This document shows positions 37,831 through 49,864 of a stretch of DNA of 64,000 nucleotides, piece by piece (position 1 is the first letter of the stretch; each line of letters starts with the position of its first letter). Position numbers and translations under genes: made by a program. Below the pieces are notes generated by a model. That model had not been told where the DNA came from. It made no database searches and saw only the letters and a program-made list of their open reading frames with translations. The DNA comes from Combretum micranthum (lineage: Eukaryota > Streptophyta > Magnoliopsida > Myrtales > Combretaceae): positions 496,001 through 560,000 of the forward strand of contig JAMXBD010000063.1 of assembly GCA_024138025.1 (NCBI GenBank), written 5' to 3'.

Positions 37831-38379
37831 GTAGGTTGTCACTGATTTCAGAAGCATCTTGTTCAAACAAAATTTTTTTTTATGACAACTATGCAGCTTG
37901 TCATTGCACTTGTGACAGGTTATATGTTGGTTTACACCCTCAACATGCATTTATCACTTGCTTCTGCATTTGAGGATCTTTTTCATTTTTTGGATAATAG
38001 TGCATATGCTTATATGGCAGCTCATGTCCATTTAGAAATAGGAAAAGTACTCACTCAGTCTCAATGTTTAACTAGTTTCAATTTCCATCCTCAATGCTCT
38101 TGATTTTTTTCCCCTCCCCTTCAAACTTTATATAAAATAAGATTTCGGTCAGCAATGTCAAATATTCTGTTCATTCTTGGCAGGCATCAGCTTCATATTT
38201 AGCCAATAATAATAATAATAACAACAACAACAACAACAACTACTACTGCTACTATATTAAATATACTTAATTATATTTAACAAAAAGAGTATACTTAATT
38301 ATATAATATAGTTTAAAAAAAATTCAAGAAAGAACAGAAAATTAAATGGGTTTGACGGAAGTGCTATTTTGTAAGAGTT
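37831..38379. other. Non-coding interval with a microsatellite
   Basis: No further methyltransferase exon found. Simple sequence (AAT)n-(AAC)n-(TAC)n occupies 38204-38255. Confidence 0.5.
38204..38255. repeat. Compound trinucleotide microsatellite
   Basis: (AAT)n is followed by (AAC)n and then (TAC/TGC)n. Confidence 0.9.
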
Positions 38380-38590
38380 AGAAAGTATCGATAGGTATGG
38401 TAAATGGGCACATCACGAGTGTGTCGGCATATGGGTCTATCACATTACGCACAACATGCGAAGGAAAAAGATAAAAGCATGAGCACGTGCGAGCTGACAC
38501 ATGGCACACGAAGCATGCGAAATAAGTGGTACGACACAGCACAGCATGGCACACGAACCAGCACGCGGGCCTTTTCTGAAACATAATATG
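38380..38590. repeat. GC-rich block of GGCACACGAA/GCACGAG-type short repeats, possible hAT subterminal region
   Basis: The block is far richer in G+C than its AT-rich flanks and repeats short motifs (ATGGCACACGAA twice; CATGCGAA twice; AGCACG, AACCAGCACGCGGGCC). Clusters of such motifs are typical of subterminal regions of plant hAT elements, and a hAT transposase pseudogene lies just to the right on the minus strand. Linking the two is inference. Confidence 0.4.
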
Positions 38591-39269
38591 AGAAATGGTG
38601 ATTTATTTTTTAAATTATTTGTAAATTGTATTTAAATAAAATGTTTTGTTTTATTATTTTAATTGAATTTATTAATCTTATTAAAAAAATAATATATTTA
38701 GTATATTTTATTTTTTTTTTGAATGATTTTAATTATATTACTTAACATATTAACCTCAATTTTTGTAGGAAACAAAAAAATGAAATTATCAAATAATATT
38801 ATAATAGTGATTAATTTATATTAAATGTTAAACATGCTTAGTTAATTTTTTTAGAATAATGATAAATTATTAAATAAATGAAATTAATAAATGCATTGGA
38901 ATAAAAAAAATTAAATTTTATTAAGAACATTTTTTAACCACAAAGAATTTACGAGAATAAAAAAAAAAAAAATTCAAGTCCAGACAGTTTAGCCTCACCC
39001 CATTATTCTATCTGTGTCTGCTACTGCAGATTTAGTGGTGATAATGACTCACTCGATCTTGAGTCGTTGTCCTTGAGTCACAAAAGGTATGGGTCTGCTT
39101 GCTTCTTTCTAATGGCATCGGACCAATCTTTTAAGTGCATACATGCTTCAATAGTGACATCTTTCAGTTTATGGCGATGCAGTTCCAAGACTCATCTACC
39201 TGAATTGAAAGCTAACTTTGATGAAACTATTGTAGCCAGAGAAGCCAAAACATCATGTGTCAATGTGGA

Positions 39270-40883
39270 AAGCATTGACATCATGTGTGTTCTCTTTTTC
39301 TATCAATTGAGGACATTGAAATCTCCCCTTTCGTTCCTCCTTCCCTCTTCCGGTTGCTCCTCATCAAGTTGCTGGACGTCATACACCAGCATATCAATAA
39401 AGATTTCCTGAAAAGCCGTACGGTTGCTCCTGACATCCCAGGCAATTTGTTTACTTCTTTTTTAAAAACCCCAAAGTGAGTGACTGCTGGATCGTTGTGG
39501 TTGAGGCAACAGTGCATTTGTCTGATCACAACACAGGTACAAGTCTTTGAGTAAATTGGTTATTTCAGTATGAAGACTTGCGGCCTCTGATTTAGGATTG
39601 ACCACACTAATATTCTTATAGAATTCCTTGAGGGGCACTTCTGTCACATGAAACTTATACCGTAGATCTAGCATTGTTGCAACATGGAAGAGTGGGAGAA
39701 GAAAGACAAAATAATCCTAGAGCTTGCTGGCCATTGCAGATTAGGATTGGAAATATAGGGTCTGTTTGTTTTGACTTTTTTTTTATAGATACAGATATTT
39801 TTTAAAATTTTTTTCTAATAAATTATTTATCAAGAAATAGATATAGATAAAAAAATATTGACAGTTCTCATAAAAAAATCAAATAGAATAAATATAGATA
39901 AAATTTAGATACAAATTAGATATATTTACATATATCATTTTAAAAAAGATACAGATACAGATGAAAAACAGACAATCCAAACAGACCCATAGTTACTTAG
40001 CACATCTGATATGTCAACCTAGTGGGGAAGTATCCAGTTGCTAGTAAGATAATAGCAACCTGATAAATGCTGTATTAGGCCAAGATATGTCTTCAGGACC
40101 TCTTTAAGTGCATGCATTATTTGCCAATCATGACTCTTCATTAAACCAATGTTAGAATTAGAGGGATTTAGTAAGGTATTATACAAATGTGTTATAGCCC
40201 TTCTACACTTGAATGTCTGAATAAGCATTTTGAACGCAGAATTCTACCTAGTTATACAATCAAGTACAGGCAGCTTTTGCTCTAAATGATGTGCCCTAAT
40301 AAACTCCATGTAAATCTGTTTAAATATCCGCAAAACACGAAGACTATTGATTGCATATCTTATCTTTTCAATATGTATATCAAGGCCACAAGTTCTAAGG
40401 CTTGCTTGCATTGCCAAATTCATAATATGATAGACACATCGAATGTGAAAGAAAGTTCCATTGCACACTGGCTTTAACGTCTGCTTCAGATAACGAATGG
40501 TAGCAATGTTGTTTGATGCATTGTCAAATGATATACGAAATATAGTCTATATACTGTATGATTGGTGGCTTTTTGGATGTTATTTGCTATTGCCTAGCAG
40601 ATGTATCTCTCCCAGAACGGCTTGCAAGCAGTAATTTGCTTCTGGATTAACCACTGGTCATCTATCCAATGATTGTTATGTGTGATTGGAAATATCCCGC
40701 TCTATCCACTTCTTGTCCGGGAATATAGACTAACATCGGCGTTAAGGATATAGGTACCCCATATTCAAGGTTCCCCATATGATTCATCAAGGTGGTGAAA
40801 CCCTGTGTAGTGTTTCCAAAAATCCATGAGTCATTAAACTCATTAAAGTTAAGAAAATTGTCTTGGTTGTTGTTTCCTAACAT
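39270..40883 (-). pseudogene. hAT-family (zf-BED type) transposase pseudogene, interrupted by a MITE
   Basis: Read leftwards on the minus strand from 40883: DDQWLIQKQITACKPF (about 40655), FDNASNN (about 40527-40507, position of a catalytic Asp of the RNase H-like fold), IATIRYLKQTLKPVCNGTFF, HIRCVYHIMNLAMQ and IEKIRYAINSLR, HDWQIMHALKEVLKTYLGLIQHLSG, YYLTSNWILPH. Then a MITE (39988-39758), followed by LDLRYKFHVTEVPLKEFYK. This is the standard order of a plant hAT transposase. Stops (for example inside the region after ERYIC) and frame changes inactivate it. I could not recognise the C-terminal dimerisation motif. A TATA-like TATTTATAAAG on this strand near 41043-41053 could be its old promoter. 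Confidence 0.85.
39758..39988. mobile_element. 231-bp MITE, copy 2, inserted in the hAT transposase pseudogene
   Basis: It starts GGGTCTGTTTG and ends CAAACAGACCC. The length and internal order are identical to 13450-13680. It is flanked by ATA on both sides (39755-39757 and 39989-39991), a probable 3-bp target duplication. Transposase homology resumes directly on either side. Confidence 0.9.
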
Positions 40884-41106
40884 GTCAATATGTAAACAAA
40901 AAGTGAGAACATGTCAAGGATGTCTAAATTGAAAACGGGTAAAGGATTAACTCACTTGAAGATAACTAGTAGAGAATCTTAGTTGAAAACACTTGTAAGC
41001 TAAGAAATTGATCGTCAGCGTGATTTGAACAAAATGACCAGCACTTTATAAATAGCCAAATATCAACGCAGCCCATGACCACGTTGTAGCCTAACGTGCG
41101 TATGTT
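40884..41106. other. Non-coding interval between hAT pseudogene and tandem units
   Basis: It contains a TATA-like CTTTATAAATAGCC (about 41042-41055). No coding sequence. Confidence 0.4.
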
Positions 41107-42525
41107 GATTTTACGAGTTCGTGATTTTATAAGTTTTTTTATTATTATAATGAATGCAAAATCATTTAGGTATAAACTTTATGTAAAATAATAAATTTAA
41201 GTGTACGATTCCATAAGATGGCAATTTTACTGGTTTTGTACTATTTTTATAGTTATATATATTTATACTTGATTACTGTTCCCTCCGCATGCCACTAAAA
41301 GAAAATTGTCATGCCCGAGCCCATCCTTTCTCAATAAAATCTATATCTAGTGAGTGTAGAGTATTAGTAATGCACACTTGTCTTTTTTTTTTTTTTTAGA
41401 TAGTTTCATAAGAATTTTAAATTTTACGATTTTATTTTATGCCTATGTATGGCAGCTGTTTGGCAACTAGGATATGATTAAATTTTTTACATGAAAGGAA
41501 GAAGTTATTAAACTGCAATAAAGAACATAAAAATGATGTTGGACCATGTCTTCAAACATAAGTATTTAATGATTAACTTATTTAATATTAAACTAAAAAC
41601 TACAACTACAAATACAAAAACATTCGTTGAAATTCTTATAGAATTGGGTTTTTGACATGAAAGAAACTGCAAGAAAGGAGTTAAGAATGTTGAGGCATGT
41701 ATTGAAAAATACATATTTAATAAGTTACATACATAACATTAAACTGAATCAAATTACTATTTTTCAAAAATTGTCTTTTTTAGTGAATAAGATTAATTTA
41801 TATACATATGAAAGGTGAATTTTTGGAGCTGCTTCTTGTTAATGGTAGGGGTATTCAACATACATTTTCATAGGTATGTTGGTGTTGTTAGCATCATCTG
41901 TTATTTGTATATGGCATGAAATAATATGGGAAAACAAAACATTGCATGTTTCTTCATTTTCATTTGACTATTTTTATTTCTTTTTTCTTATTTAAATATG
42001 TTTCTCCTTTATTAATTTGTTGTCATTTGCAAAAAAAATTTTATCATACAAAAGCAATTTTAACGGTATTCCTATCAACAATTTTTTTTTTTAGTGTGGA
42101 ATAGCAATTTTTAGTATAACATTATTGAAAGTATTTACTGAAAAGGTAAGGTATATCAAGAATTTAATAGTGCATTAATTTTTGCTATTTTCCTTACTAA
42201 GTTAACCTTAAACATTTCAAAGAAAATATTTCTTAGCATGGAGAGCAATTTATTTTCTTTGACATTCATGCTCATGAAAAGAAACTCCTGAAAGTGCATT
42301 TTTGTTAATGTTGAGATCTTTCGACAATCAACTCATGGATTTCCCCGGTACGTAGTACTGATGCCAATGTTTATAGCCATAAAATAACATATAGATATTG
42401 GAGATATATTATTTAAGAATATAACTACTCCAACTTCATTTATGTTTGGTTGATTTAGAAATGTTTCTATTTGTAAAATTTTTTGCATTTGCAGCATTGT
42501 TGTCAAAATTATGAGTTAGTTATAT
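41107..42525 (+). repeat. 1.4-kb tandem unit A, containing a broken copy of C2-gene exon 1
   Basis: It begins GATTTTACGAGTTCGTGATTTTATAAG. Landmarks shared with units B and C in order: CATGCCCGAGCCCATC, AAAGAACATAAAAATGAT, ACAAATACAAAAACATTC, GACATGAAAGAAACTGCAAG, then at 41818 an ATG starting the exon-1 copy (MKGEFLELLLVN), followed by a kept donor (CATAGGTATG) but with a one-base loss near its end that puts a stop in frame. The unit ends before GAGTTAGTTATAT of unit B. Period to B is 1419 bp. Confidence 0.85.
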
Positions 42526-43984
42526 GATTTTACGAGTTCTTGATTTTATAATTTTTTTTTGTAATGAATGCAAAATCGTTTCGGTATAAAGTTTATGTAA
42601 AATAATAAATTTGAGTACATGATTCCATGAGGTTTCGATTTTATTAGATTTGTATGAATTTTTGTAGTTATATACACTTATACTTAATTACCCTTCCCTT
42701 CGTATGTCACTAAAAGAAAATCGTCATGCCCGAGCCCATCCTTTCTCACTAAAATCTATATCTAATGAGTTTAGTATATTAGTAATGCATACCTAAGCCT
42801 CTTTTTTTTTTTTTTTTCAAAATGTTTATTTTTTTTGTTAGTTTCATAAGAATTTTATATTTTTCAATTTTATTTTATGCCCATGTATGGTAGTTGTTTG
42901 GCAGCTAATATATGATTATTTTTGTTTACATGACAGGAGGAAGCTGTTAAACTGTAGTAAAGAACATAAAAATGATGTTGGAACATGTCTTGAAACATAA
43001 GCATGTAATGATTAACTTATTTAATATTAAACTGAAAACTACAAATACAAAAACATTCATTGAAATTCTTATAGAATTGGGTTTTTGACATGAAAGAAAC
43101 TGCAAGAAAGAAATTAAGAATGTTTAGGCATGTATTGAAAAATACATATTTAATAAGTTACATACATAATATTAAACTGAATCAAATTACTATTTTTTAA
43201 AATTGTCTTTTTAGTGAATAAGATTAATTTATATACACATGAAAGGAGGAGTTTTGGATGTGCTTCTTGTTAATGTCAGGGTATTCAACATACACATTTC
43301 ATAGATATGTTGGCGTTGTCAGCATAATCCGTTATTTGTATATGGCATGAAATAATATAGGAAAACAAAACATTGCATGTTTCTCCATTTTCATTTGACC
43401 ACTTTTATTTCTTTTTTCTTATTTAAATATGTTTCTCCTCTATTAATTTTTTTCATTTGCAAACTAAATTTTATCATACAAAAGCAATTTTAACGGTATT
43501 CCTATCAACATTTTTTTTTTTTTTTAGTGTGGAATAGCAATTTTTAGTGTGATATTATTGAAAACATTTACTGAGAAGGTCAGGTTTGTTTAGAATTAAA
43601 TAGTGCTGAGCTTGAGACATTAATCTTTGTTGTTTTCTTTTTTATGTTAAACTTGAAACATTTCAAAGAAAATATTTCTTAGCTTGGAGAGCAATTTATT
43701 TTCTTCAACATTCATGCTCACGAAAAGAGACTCTTGAAAGTGCCTTCTTGTTTATGTTGAGATCTTTCGATAACCAACTCACACATTTCTTTGGTATGTA
43801 GATGTATTGATACTGATGCCTATGTTTATAGCCATAAAGTGGCATATAGATATTGAAGATATATTATTTAAGAATATAACTACTCTAACTTCATTTATGT
43901 TTGGTTGATTCAAAAATGTTTCTATTTGTAAAACTTTTTGCATTGGCAGCATTGTTGTCAAAATTAATTACGAGTTAGTTATAT
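42526..43984 (+). repeat. 1.4-kb tandem unit B, containing a broken copy of C2-gene exon 1
   Basis: It has the same landmark order as unit A over its whole length; period to unit C is 1459 bp. The exon-1 copy starts at 43249 (MKGGVLDVLLVN), has a one-base deletion (GTCAGGGTATTC), and its donor GT is changed to AT (CATAGATATG), so it cannot be spliced like the others. Confidence 0.85.
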
Positions 43985-45085
43985 GATTTTACAAGTTCGT
44001 GATTTTGTAAGTCTTTTCTTAATATAATTAATGCAAAATCGTTTAGGTATAAACTTTATATAAAATAATAAATTTAAGTGTACAATTCCATGAGGTTGCA
44101 ATTTTACTGGATTTGTATGACTTTTGTAGTTATATTCACTTATACTTAACTACCTTTCCCTCTGCATGTCACTAAATGAAAATCATCATGCCTGAACTCA
44201 TCATTCTAAAATCTTTATCTAGTGAGTGTATCTATATTTAGTGAATATAGTATATTTGTAACATACACCCAAGTCTTTTTTTTTTTTTCAAACTGTTTAA
44301 TTATTTTTTTTTGTTAGTTTTAAGGAATGATATATTTTTCAATTTTATTTTACGCCTATGTGTGGTAGGTGTTTGGTAGCTAGTAGATGATTAATTTTTT
44401 TACATGAAAGGAGGAAGTTATTAAACTGTAGTAAAGAACATAAAAATGATATTGTACCATGTCTTTGTTATAGAATTGTGTTTATGTAATGAAATAAGTT
44501 GCAAGAAAGAAATTAAGAATGTTGAGGCGTGTATTGAAAAATACATATTTTAATGAGTTACACACATAACATTAAACCGAACCAAATTGCTATTTTTTCA
44601 AAAATTGTCTTTTTAGTGAATCAGATTAATTTATATACACATGAAAGGAGGATTTTTGGAGGTGCATCTTGTTAATGCCGAGGGTATTCAACATACATGT
44701 TTCATAGGTATGTTGGTGTCGTCAACATAATCCGTTATTTTTTTATAGCATGAAATAATATTAAAAAACAAAAAATTGCATGTTTCTTCATTTTCATTTG
44801 ACCTCTTTTATTTCTTTTTTCTTAGTTAAATATGTTTTTCCTTGGTTAATTTATTTTCATTTGCAGAATAAATTTTGTCATACAACTACAATTTTAATGG
44901 TATTACTATCAAAACTATTATTTTTTTTTAGTGTGGAATAGAAATTTTTAGTGTGATATCATTGAAAGCATTTACTAAGAAGATCAAGTATGTTAATAAT
45001 TTAATAGTGCTGAGCTTGAGACATTAATCTTTGTTGTTTTCCTTATTAAGTTAACCTGAAACATTTCAAAGAAAATATTTGTTAG
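43985..45085 (+). repeat. 1.4-kb tandem unit C (truncated), containing an intact-looking copy of C2-gene exon 1
   Basis: It follows the unit order until AGCATGGAGAGTAATTTATTTTCTGG, where similarity to A and B stops (45085). It lacks the ACAAATACAAAAAC portion. The exon-1 copy at 44641-44707 is 67 nt, the same as the real exon 1, open throughout (MKGGFLEVHLVNAEGIQHTC...), and is followed by GTATGTTGG, the same donor form as the real gene. Confidence 0.85.
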
Positions 45086-45319
45086 CATGGAGAGTAATTT
45101 ATTTTCTGGACTGGTTGGGTGGGTTATAGACGAGACGGCTGTCATTTCCTTGTGTCCCCTAAAAAGTGAAAGCCCTTATCAAGGCAGAAGGGGCTCTTAT
45201 CTTAGAGGTAAGAGCATGTTGGATGAAGAAGATGGCTCTATACCAGGAACGGGAGTATTTTGGATATATTATTTCTTTTTATTTTCATTTACGTCGATAA
45301 GGATGTAAATTGACAGGTT
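45086..45319 (+). other. Junction segment of unknown origin
   Basis: It is GC-richer than the flanks. One plus-strand frame reads KALIKAEGALILEVRA then KKMALYQEREYFGYIISFY, which looks protein-derived, but I do not recognise the family and upstream stops break it. It marks the left side of the 5.8-kb interruption between tandem unit C and the C2 gene. Confidence 0.35.
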
Positions 45320-47457
45320 GGGCTCCCTCCATCAGGTATATTTGATGCTCATATCCCCTAGATGGTGGTAAGGAATGTGGTTCCTCAAATAGATCATTGA
45401 AATCTTCAATGATATCCAACAAACAAGGAGGAATTCTTTCCTGTTTCACTTCTTCTACTCCCATTTGTTACCCAATCACCATCCAGCATTGGACATCAAT
45501 GCTAGTCTTGTTTCCTGTGATCATCTTGGTTAATTACTTTTCTTCTATAGTCAACAAGGATTCCTTAAACCCTAACAATTTACAGGGCTGATTATTGTGC
45601 ACAAACTCTATAGTGAGCTCACAAAAGTTTCAAACAATATTACCCAGCTCCCTCAACTAGGGAATTCCAAGCATAACATCTTCTTCATCTAATGGTAAAA
45701 CATGACATTCAATCTTGAATTTATTCCTTGTATCTCTAAGCTAAGCCGTGGTACGTAGCCTTTAGTGAAAATAGGAGTTCCATCCGCTAGCATTACTCTG
45801 ACTAACTTAGTCTCCTCTACAGGGCACTCAAGCTACTTTGTAATCTTTTCATCTAAAATGTTCAAGAAGCTACCACAATCAATAAAGACCTTCAACTTTC
45901 TTTTCTTGTAGTAAGCATGGAACCTCATCATACTCTGTTCTTATGCTTGATTAATAGCATAAAGGGTTAATTTGGAGAGCCCTTCCTCTAACGAAAGAGA
46001 GTTATCATCATCCATATTTTCCTCTTGCTCATCGTTTTCCTCAACTAATAGCATTCGCAAGGGACGATTCCCACAGCGATGCCCAGGTCCGAATGTTTCA
46101 TCACACCAAAAGCATTTTCTATTTATCCGCTTGTCATCTAATTCTTCTGGTGCGAATCTTCTATTTGTACGAATTTGGGTTTGGGTTGGATTTGGTTGGG
46201 TATGTGTCTGTGTGGTCATTGATTGCTTTGATGGTAAAGGTCTAGTATGTGGGTTCAATGCTTGGAGAGGTTTAAGGTAGGTTAGTGTTTTTAGGGTGGG
46301 TGTATCGTTGGATGGGTTATGGGCGGCCTTGTAAGGAAATTTGGTGGCGGTAAGGGTTGTTTCTTGTAACTTAGCAAGTGTATATGCATGCTGTAATGAT
46401 TGGGGTTGAAACATTCGAACTGGGTATTGAATTTCGGGTTTGAGACTACTTAAGAAGCAAGTTATTGTATGGGTTTCAGGCAAGTGCACTAGGGTTGTCA
46501 GGTATTCAAATTCAACCCAATATTCTTTTAAGGTTCCATGATGTACTAATTCCTTAAGAGTAGCAATTGGATCATCAAAGGTTCTTAAACGAACCTTTGT
46601 TGTAATCCTAACACAAATTCTTCCCAGGAAATAGGAGTGGGAGAAACCCAATTCTAAATGAATGAGTGATACCAGTGCAAAGCTAGGTCCTTTAGATGCA
46701 TAGCAGCTACTTTAACCCTCAAATGACAAGGTGTATCATCTAATTCAAAATAATGTTCAGTCTTGATTAACCAAGATTTTAAGCCCTCACCAGTAAAAGT
46801 AGGAAATCCCATATGGATTGCTCTTGAATGTGATTGAATTGGCATGTCCATTGTGGTAACAGGGTCCTTCATCATAGCCTTGGCCTTATTTTGCTTAGAA
46901 CTACTAAGAGGAGCACCAATACTGACTTTTTCACCCAAACTACCAAATTTCATCTGATTAGGACTAGCAACATCATTTACCTTCTTTTGCAGGTCTCCCA
47001 ATGTCACTCCATATCTGTCCAAAGTTGATTGCCGCTGTTTAAATAGCTTAGTAAAGGTTTTCAGCAGCCGTTCTTCTTGGTCCTTCAGCAGAGATTTTAC
47101 AGATTCCTCCATGCTCTCAATGCTCCGAGTCTTAACCATCCACCTAAGGATGCTCTAATACCAACTGGAGTGCAATTATTTTAATTTTCAACACAAACTC
47201 TGAATGCAGAGAATTCATACATTTAGACAACATTTTACAATAATATTCATTGATTCGCTAGATCCTTACATTGCAATATATAGATATAGGATTCCAGCCG
47301 TTATAGTAATATTCCATGTGATGATGTGGGGACATGTGGTAATAGTATGCTAACTAATTCTATTACTAAGAGATTCTGCTAAATATCAAGTCCAAACCAA
47401 GAAATATTAGAATGGACTTCTTAATTATTTATTCGGCCCGACCCATCAAATGTCACA
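45320..47457 (-). mobile_element. Ty3/gypsy fragment: 5' LTR, primer site, gag and protease, minus strand
   Basis: Element orientation: LTR about 47457-47171 (TGTGACATTTG...AATTGCA), primer-binding site TTGGTATTAGAGCA (47164-47151), gag ATG at 47139 (MVKTRSIESMEESVKSLL), FPTFTGEGLKSWLIKTEHYF, a frame change near 46650, then gag continues with LKEYWVEFEYLTTLVHLPE and a CCHC-like CFWCDETFGPGHRC, and finally a protease remnant (VFIDCGSFLNIL, 45850 region) with stops. RT, RNase H and integrase are absent. It is a different lineage from the element at 56180-61444, judged by gag wording. Confidence 0.8.
47171..47457 (-). repeat. Probable 5' LTR of the minus-strand gypsy fragment
   Basis: It is bounded by TGTGACA (reverse strand, at 47457) and ...TTGCA next to the primer-binding site. 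Length about 287 bp. The partner LTR was not found, so the outer border is tentative. Confidence 0.45.
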
Positions 47458-48919
47458 TACTCACTTAATCCACTCGTGCTTGAACTCCATCTTGTCTGCT
47501 CATCAGCTTCCTACTTCACCTCAGTTCTTTCTTTGTTTCTTTCCCAAACCCTACCTTCTGATTTCTCGTCACTGTCTCCTTCTCTATTTCATCATGCAAG
47601 CCCACATCAGTTCTTGACCACACAACACCTACCGACTTGGCTAGCACCGATTCACCTTTGACTAGTCCGCTATGTCGATTCAACCATCCTTGATATCAGA
47701 CTCCAACGCCCCAAACCTCACACCAACAGACTTCCCATAGCCATAATTTCAATTTTGGCCCGAACATATGTAATACTTCAAGTATACTTTGTTGTTCGTA
47801 TTTTCATTTTTTTTCCCTAATACAAGGATGATGATTTTCCAATTATGTTGTGTGTGTGTTTAACATTTGTCTTCGTAGGTTTGTTGGCAAGTGAATTTCG
47901 GTGGAAAAAGAATTCATCCCCGAACCGAATGCCTTGCGCGGGTGTGTGTGTATACATGTACGTATGTACACAAATATTAGTTTATTTGTCACATTTTTCA
48001 AGTTGCTTAGCTTTCCACCGCTTCACCTTGGCTAAGAATTTACTTAAAAAAAAAAAAAATCTTCCCACCGCTTAAGATTTTAAGATTTTTCCCTAGGTGA
48101 TTTAAAAATTTTCTTGATCTAATTGTTTTATCCATATATTTCATCATATTATATATTCATATAACAGACTTCCCTTGAAAGTTACCTTATGACATAAACA
48201 ATTTAAAAGCACAAATTTATATGTACATATTCCAAATGTTAAATGATATCGGTCATTCGATTTATTTTTAAGTCTCCGTTAACTTTGTTAAATGTCATTC
48301 TGATGCTTTTTATTCTAAATGGCGTGTCATAGGTTTTATTTAATTTAGTATCAGCTTAAATTTTACAAAATCATTTCGATCATGCTACTATATGTAACTT
48401 TAAGAATCATTTTGTCAACTATTATTAAATTCCAATAACATGGAGTCCAAATTTAGTGACCTGTTACTCACATATAGCTTAGAAGATTTGATTAACCTTC
48501 CAAACTACCTACATTGTACCTACCCACACATAAGATTGATAAGGTATCACAAGCTATGACCAACCGTGGGTCAGACTTGGAAGTAAATATTACATATAAT
48601 GATCTCTGCATACAAGTGAAATTTACATTTTTTATTGTATTTTCAGTTTTTTTTTTTTTCTTTCACAATTTATATACTTATATTTAATTAGATTTTGAGA
48701 AACAGATACATATAATGCATATGGGGAAAAAAGGTTATCGATCACCAAATATTCTAATTCTTTCTAGGAGCCAAATGCTTCTGAATGGCAAACAACAAGG
48801 AAAGGATCATAAAGCTTTAAAGAGAGTAGCAGACAGCAAAAGGAATTAAAAGTTTGGACACCTGATTTATATGTGTGTATGTGTAAGAAGCAAGGAAACA
48901 AATTAAAGACAAATATCTT
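47458..48919. other. Non-coding interval
   Basis: No coding sequence with family features. The T/C-rich start (47480-47690) and several simple runs are noted. Confidence 0.4.
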
Positions 48920-49456
48920 GGGATGCAACCGGATTGGGTTTCGGATGGGTCATATGAATCCGAATTCAAACCCGAACCCATTATACTATAGGGCATACCG
49001 AACTCGATCCTACAACGCTATAGGGTTTTTTTTTCTATATCCAAACCCGTCCTATAGGATTTACCCTAAAACCTGTCACCTGCCCGACCATTCGCCCAAT
49101 TATCAATCCAAACTTGTCTTGCTTATTGTTTTTTTTTTTTTTCAATAGATTCAGTAGCTTAGGTTAATAAAATAATAGTCTAATAATATAGGAATTCACC
49201 TTCTTTTTGTCAACCTATTTTTAAATTTAGCCTGTTACTATGTTTATGTTTAGTAAGTGTATTACATTACAATTTTTTTTTTTTTTTACTAGGACTAACG
49301 GATCGGATGGGTAACGATCAGGTTTTAGTAGTATCCAAACCAGATCCTAATATCCTATAAAGTTTTTTTAACTATATCTAAACCCGATCCTATTAATCTA
49401 TAGAGTTAAATCCTATAGAGTTTTTATCGGGTTGAACAGGTCGAAAACCCGTGAAT
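48920..49456. mobile_element. GC-richer non-autonomous transposon-like repeat, copy 2
   Basis: It starts GGGATGCAACCGGATTGGGTTTCGG and follows copy 1 (25724-26303) throughout: ACTATAGGGCATACC, CTATAGGGTTTTT, TCAATAGATTCA, AATAATAGT(T/C)TAATAATATA, TTTAGCCT(A/G)TTACTATGTTTAT, TATAGAGTTTTTATCGGGTTG. The right terminal inverted repeat seen in copy 1 is missing here. Confidence 0.7.
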
Positions 49457-49640
49457 GACTCCCTTTAAGAAAAAGGACAGCGGGATAAAATATTCGGTGG
49501 TTTTTTTGCTATTCTCATAAATGCCCTTAAAATGAAATTATTATTATTTTTTTATTTGCTAAAGCGTTAAAAAGTTAACGTTTACAACTTTTCAAGTATT
49601 TTAGTAAATTTAACCGACTTTTATAGGTTTTAAAAATTCA

Positions 49641-49856
49641 TTAAATAATCAATGCTACCTCCAAACAGTTTCTCAATTGGCGTTTCTCAGATGTTGAAAA
49701 AGATATAACCCTCGCACCTCGTGGTAATCCCTCATCAGACTCTGCCATTGCCGTTGAGGAATCGACTTCCTCCTCAGTGTCAATCTCAAGTGAATCTCTA
49801 GCTGTGTGCAATCCAAAGTTGGAGGCATAGGCGTCGGGAATGTTTGTTGCAGCCAT
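49641..49856 (-). CDS. Hypothetical open frame, acidic/serine-rich, family unknown
   Basis: A 71-aa minus-strand frame starts MAATNIPDAYASNFGLHTAR and contains DSLEIDTEEEVDSSTAMAES. Composition is unlike the chance AT-rich frames around it, so it may be a piece of a real protein or of a transposon ORF. The plus strand just beyond (49875-50060) also has a long near-open reading (LLGFVLKSAVDRVAER...EEIHSHDRLTILAFDV) with two stops. I do not recognise either. Without an upstream gene context this is only a candidate. Confidence 0.25.
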   Translation of the reverse strand: MAATNIPDAYASNFGLHTARDSLEIDTEEEVDSSTAMAESDEGLPRGARVISFSTSEKRQLRNCLEVALII

Positions 49857-49864
49857 ATCACGAC

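Noticed and set aside
38404..38586. Open frames of 60-68 aa on both strands in the GC-rich block
   Set aside because: They reflect the short CACG/GCACACG repeats rather than a protein.
42100..42180. Possible exon 2-like sequence of the C2 gene inside unit A (TTTAGTGTGGAATAGC)
   Set aside because: The translation does not resemble the real exon 2 (SYCIFVECGDKAYKSK); only exon 1 and flanks are duplicated as far as I can see.
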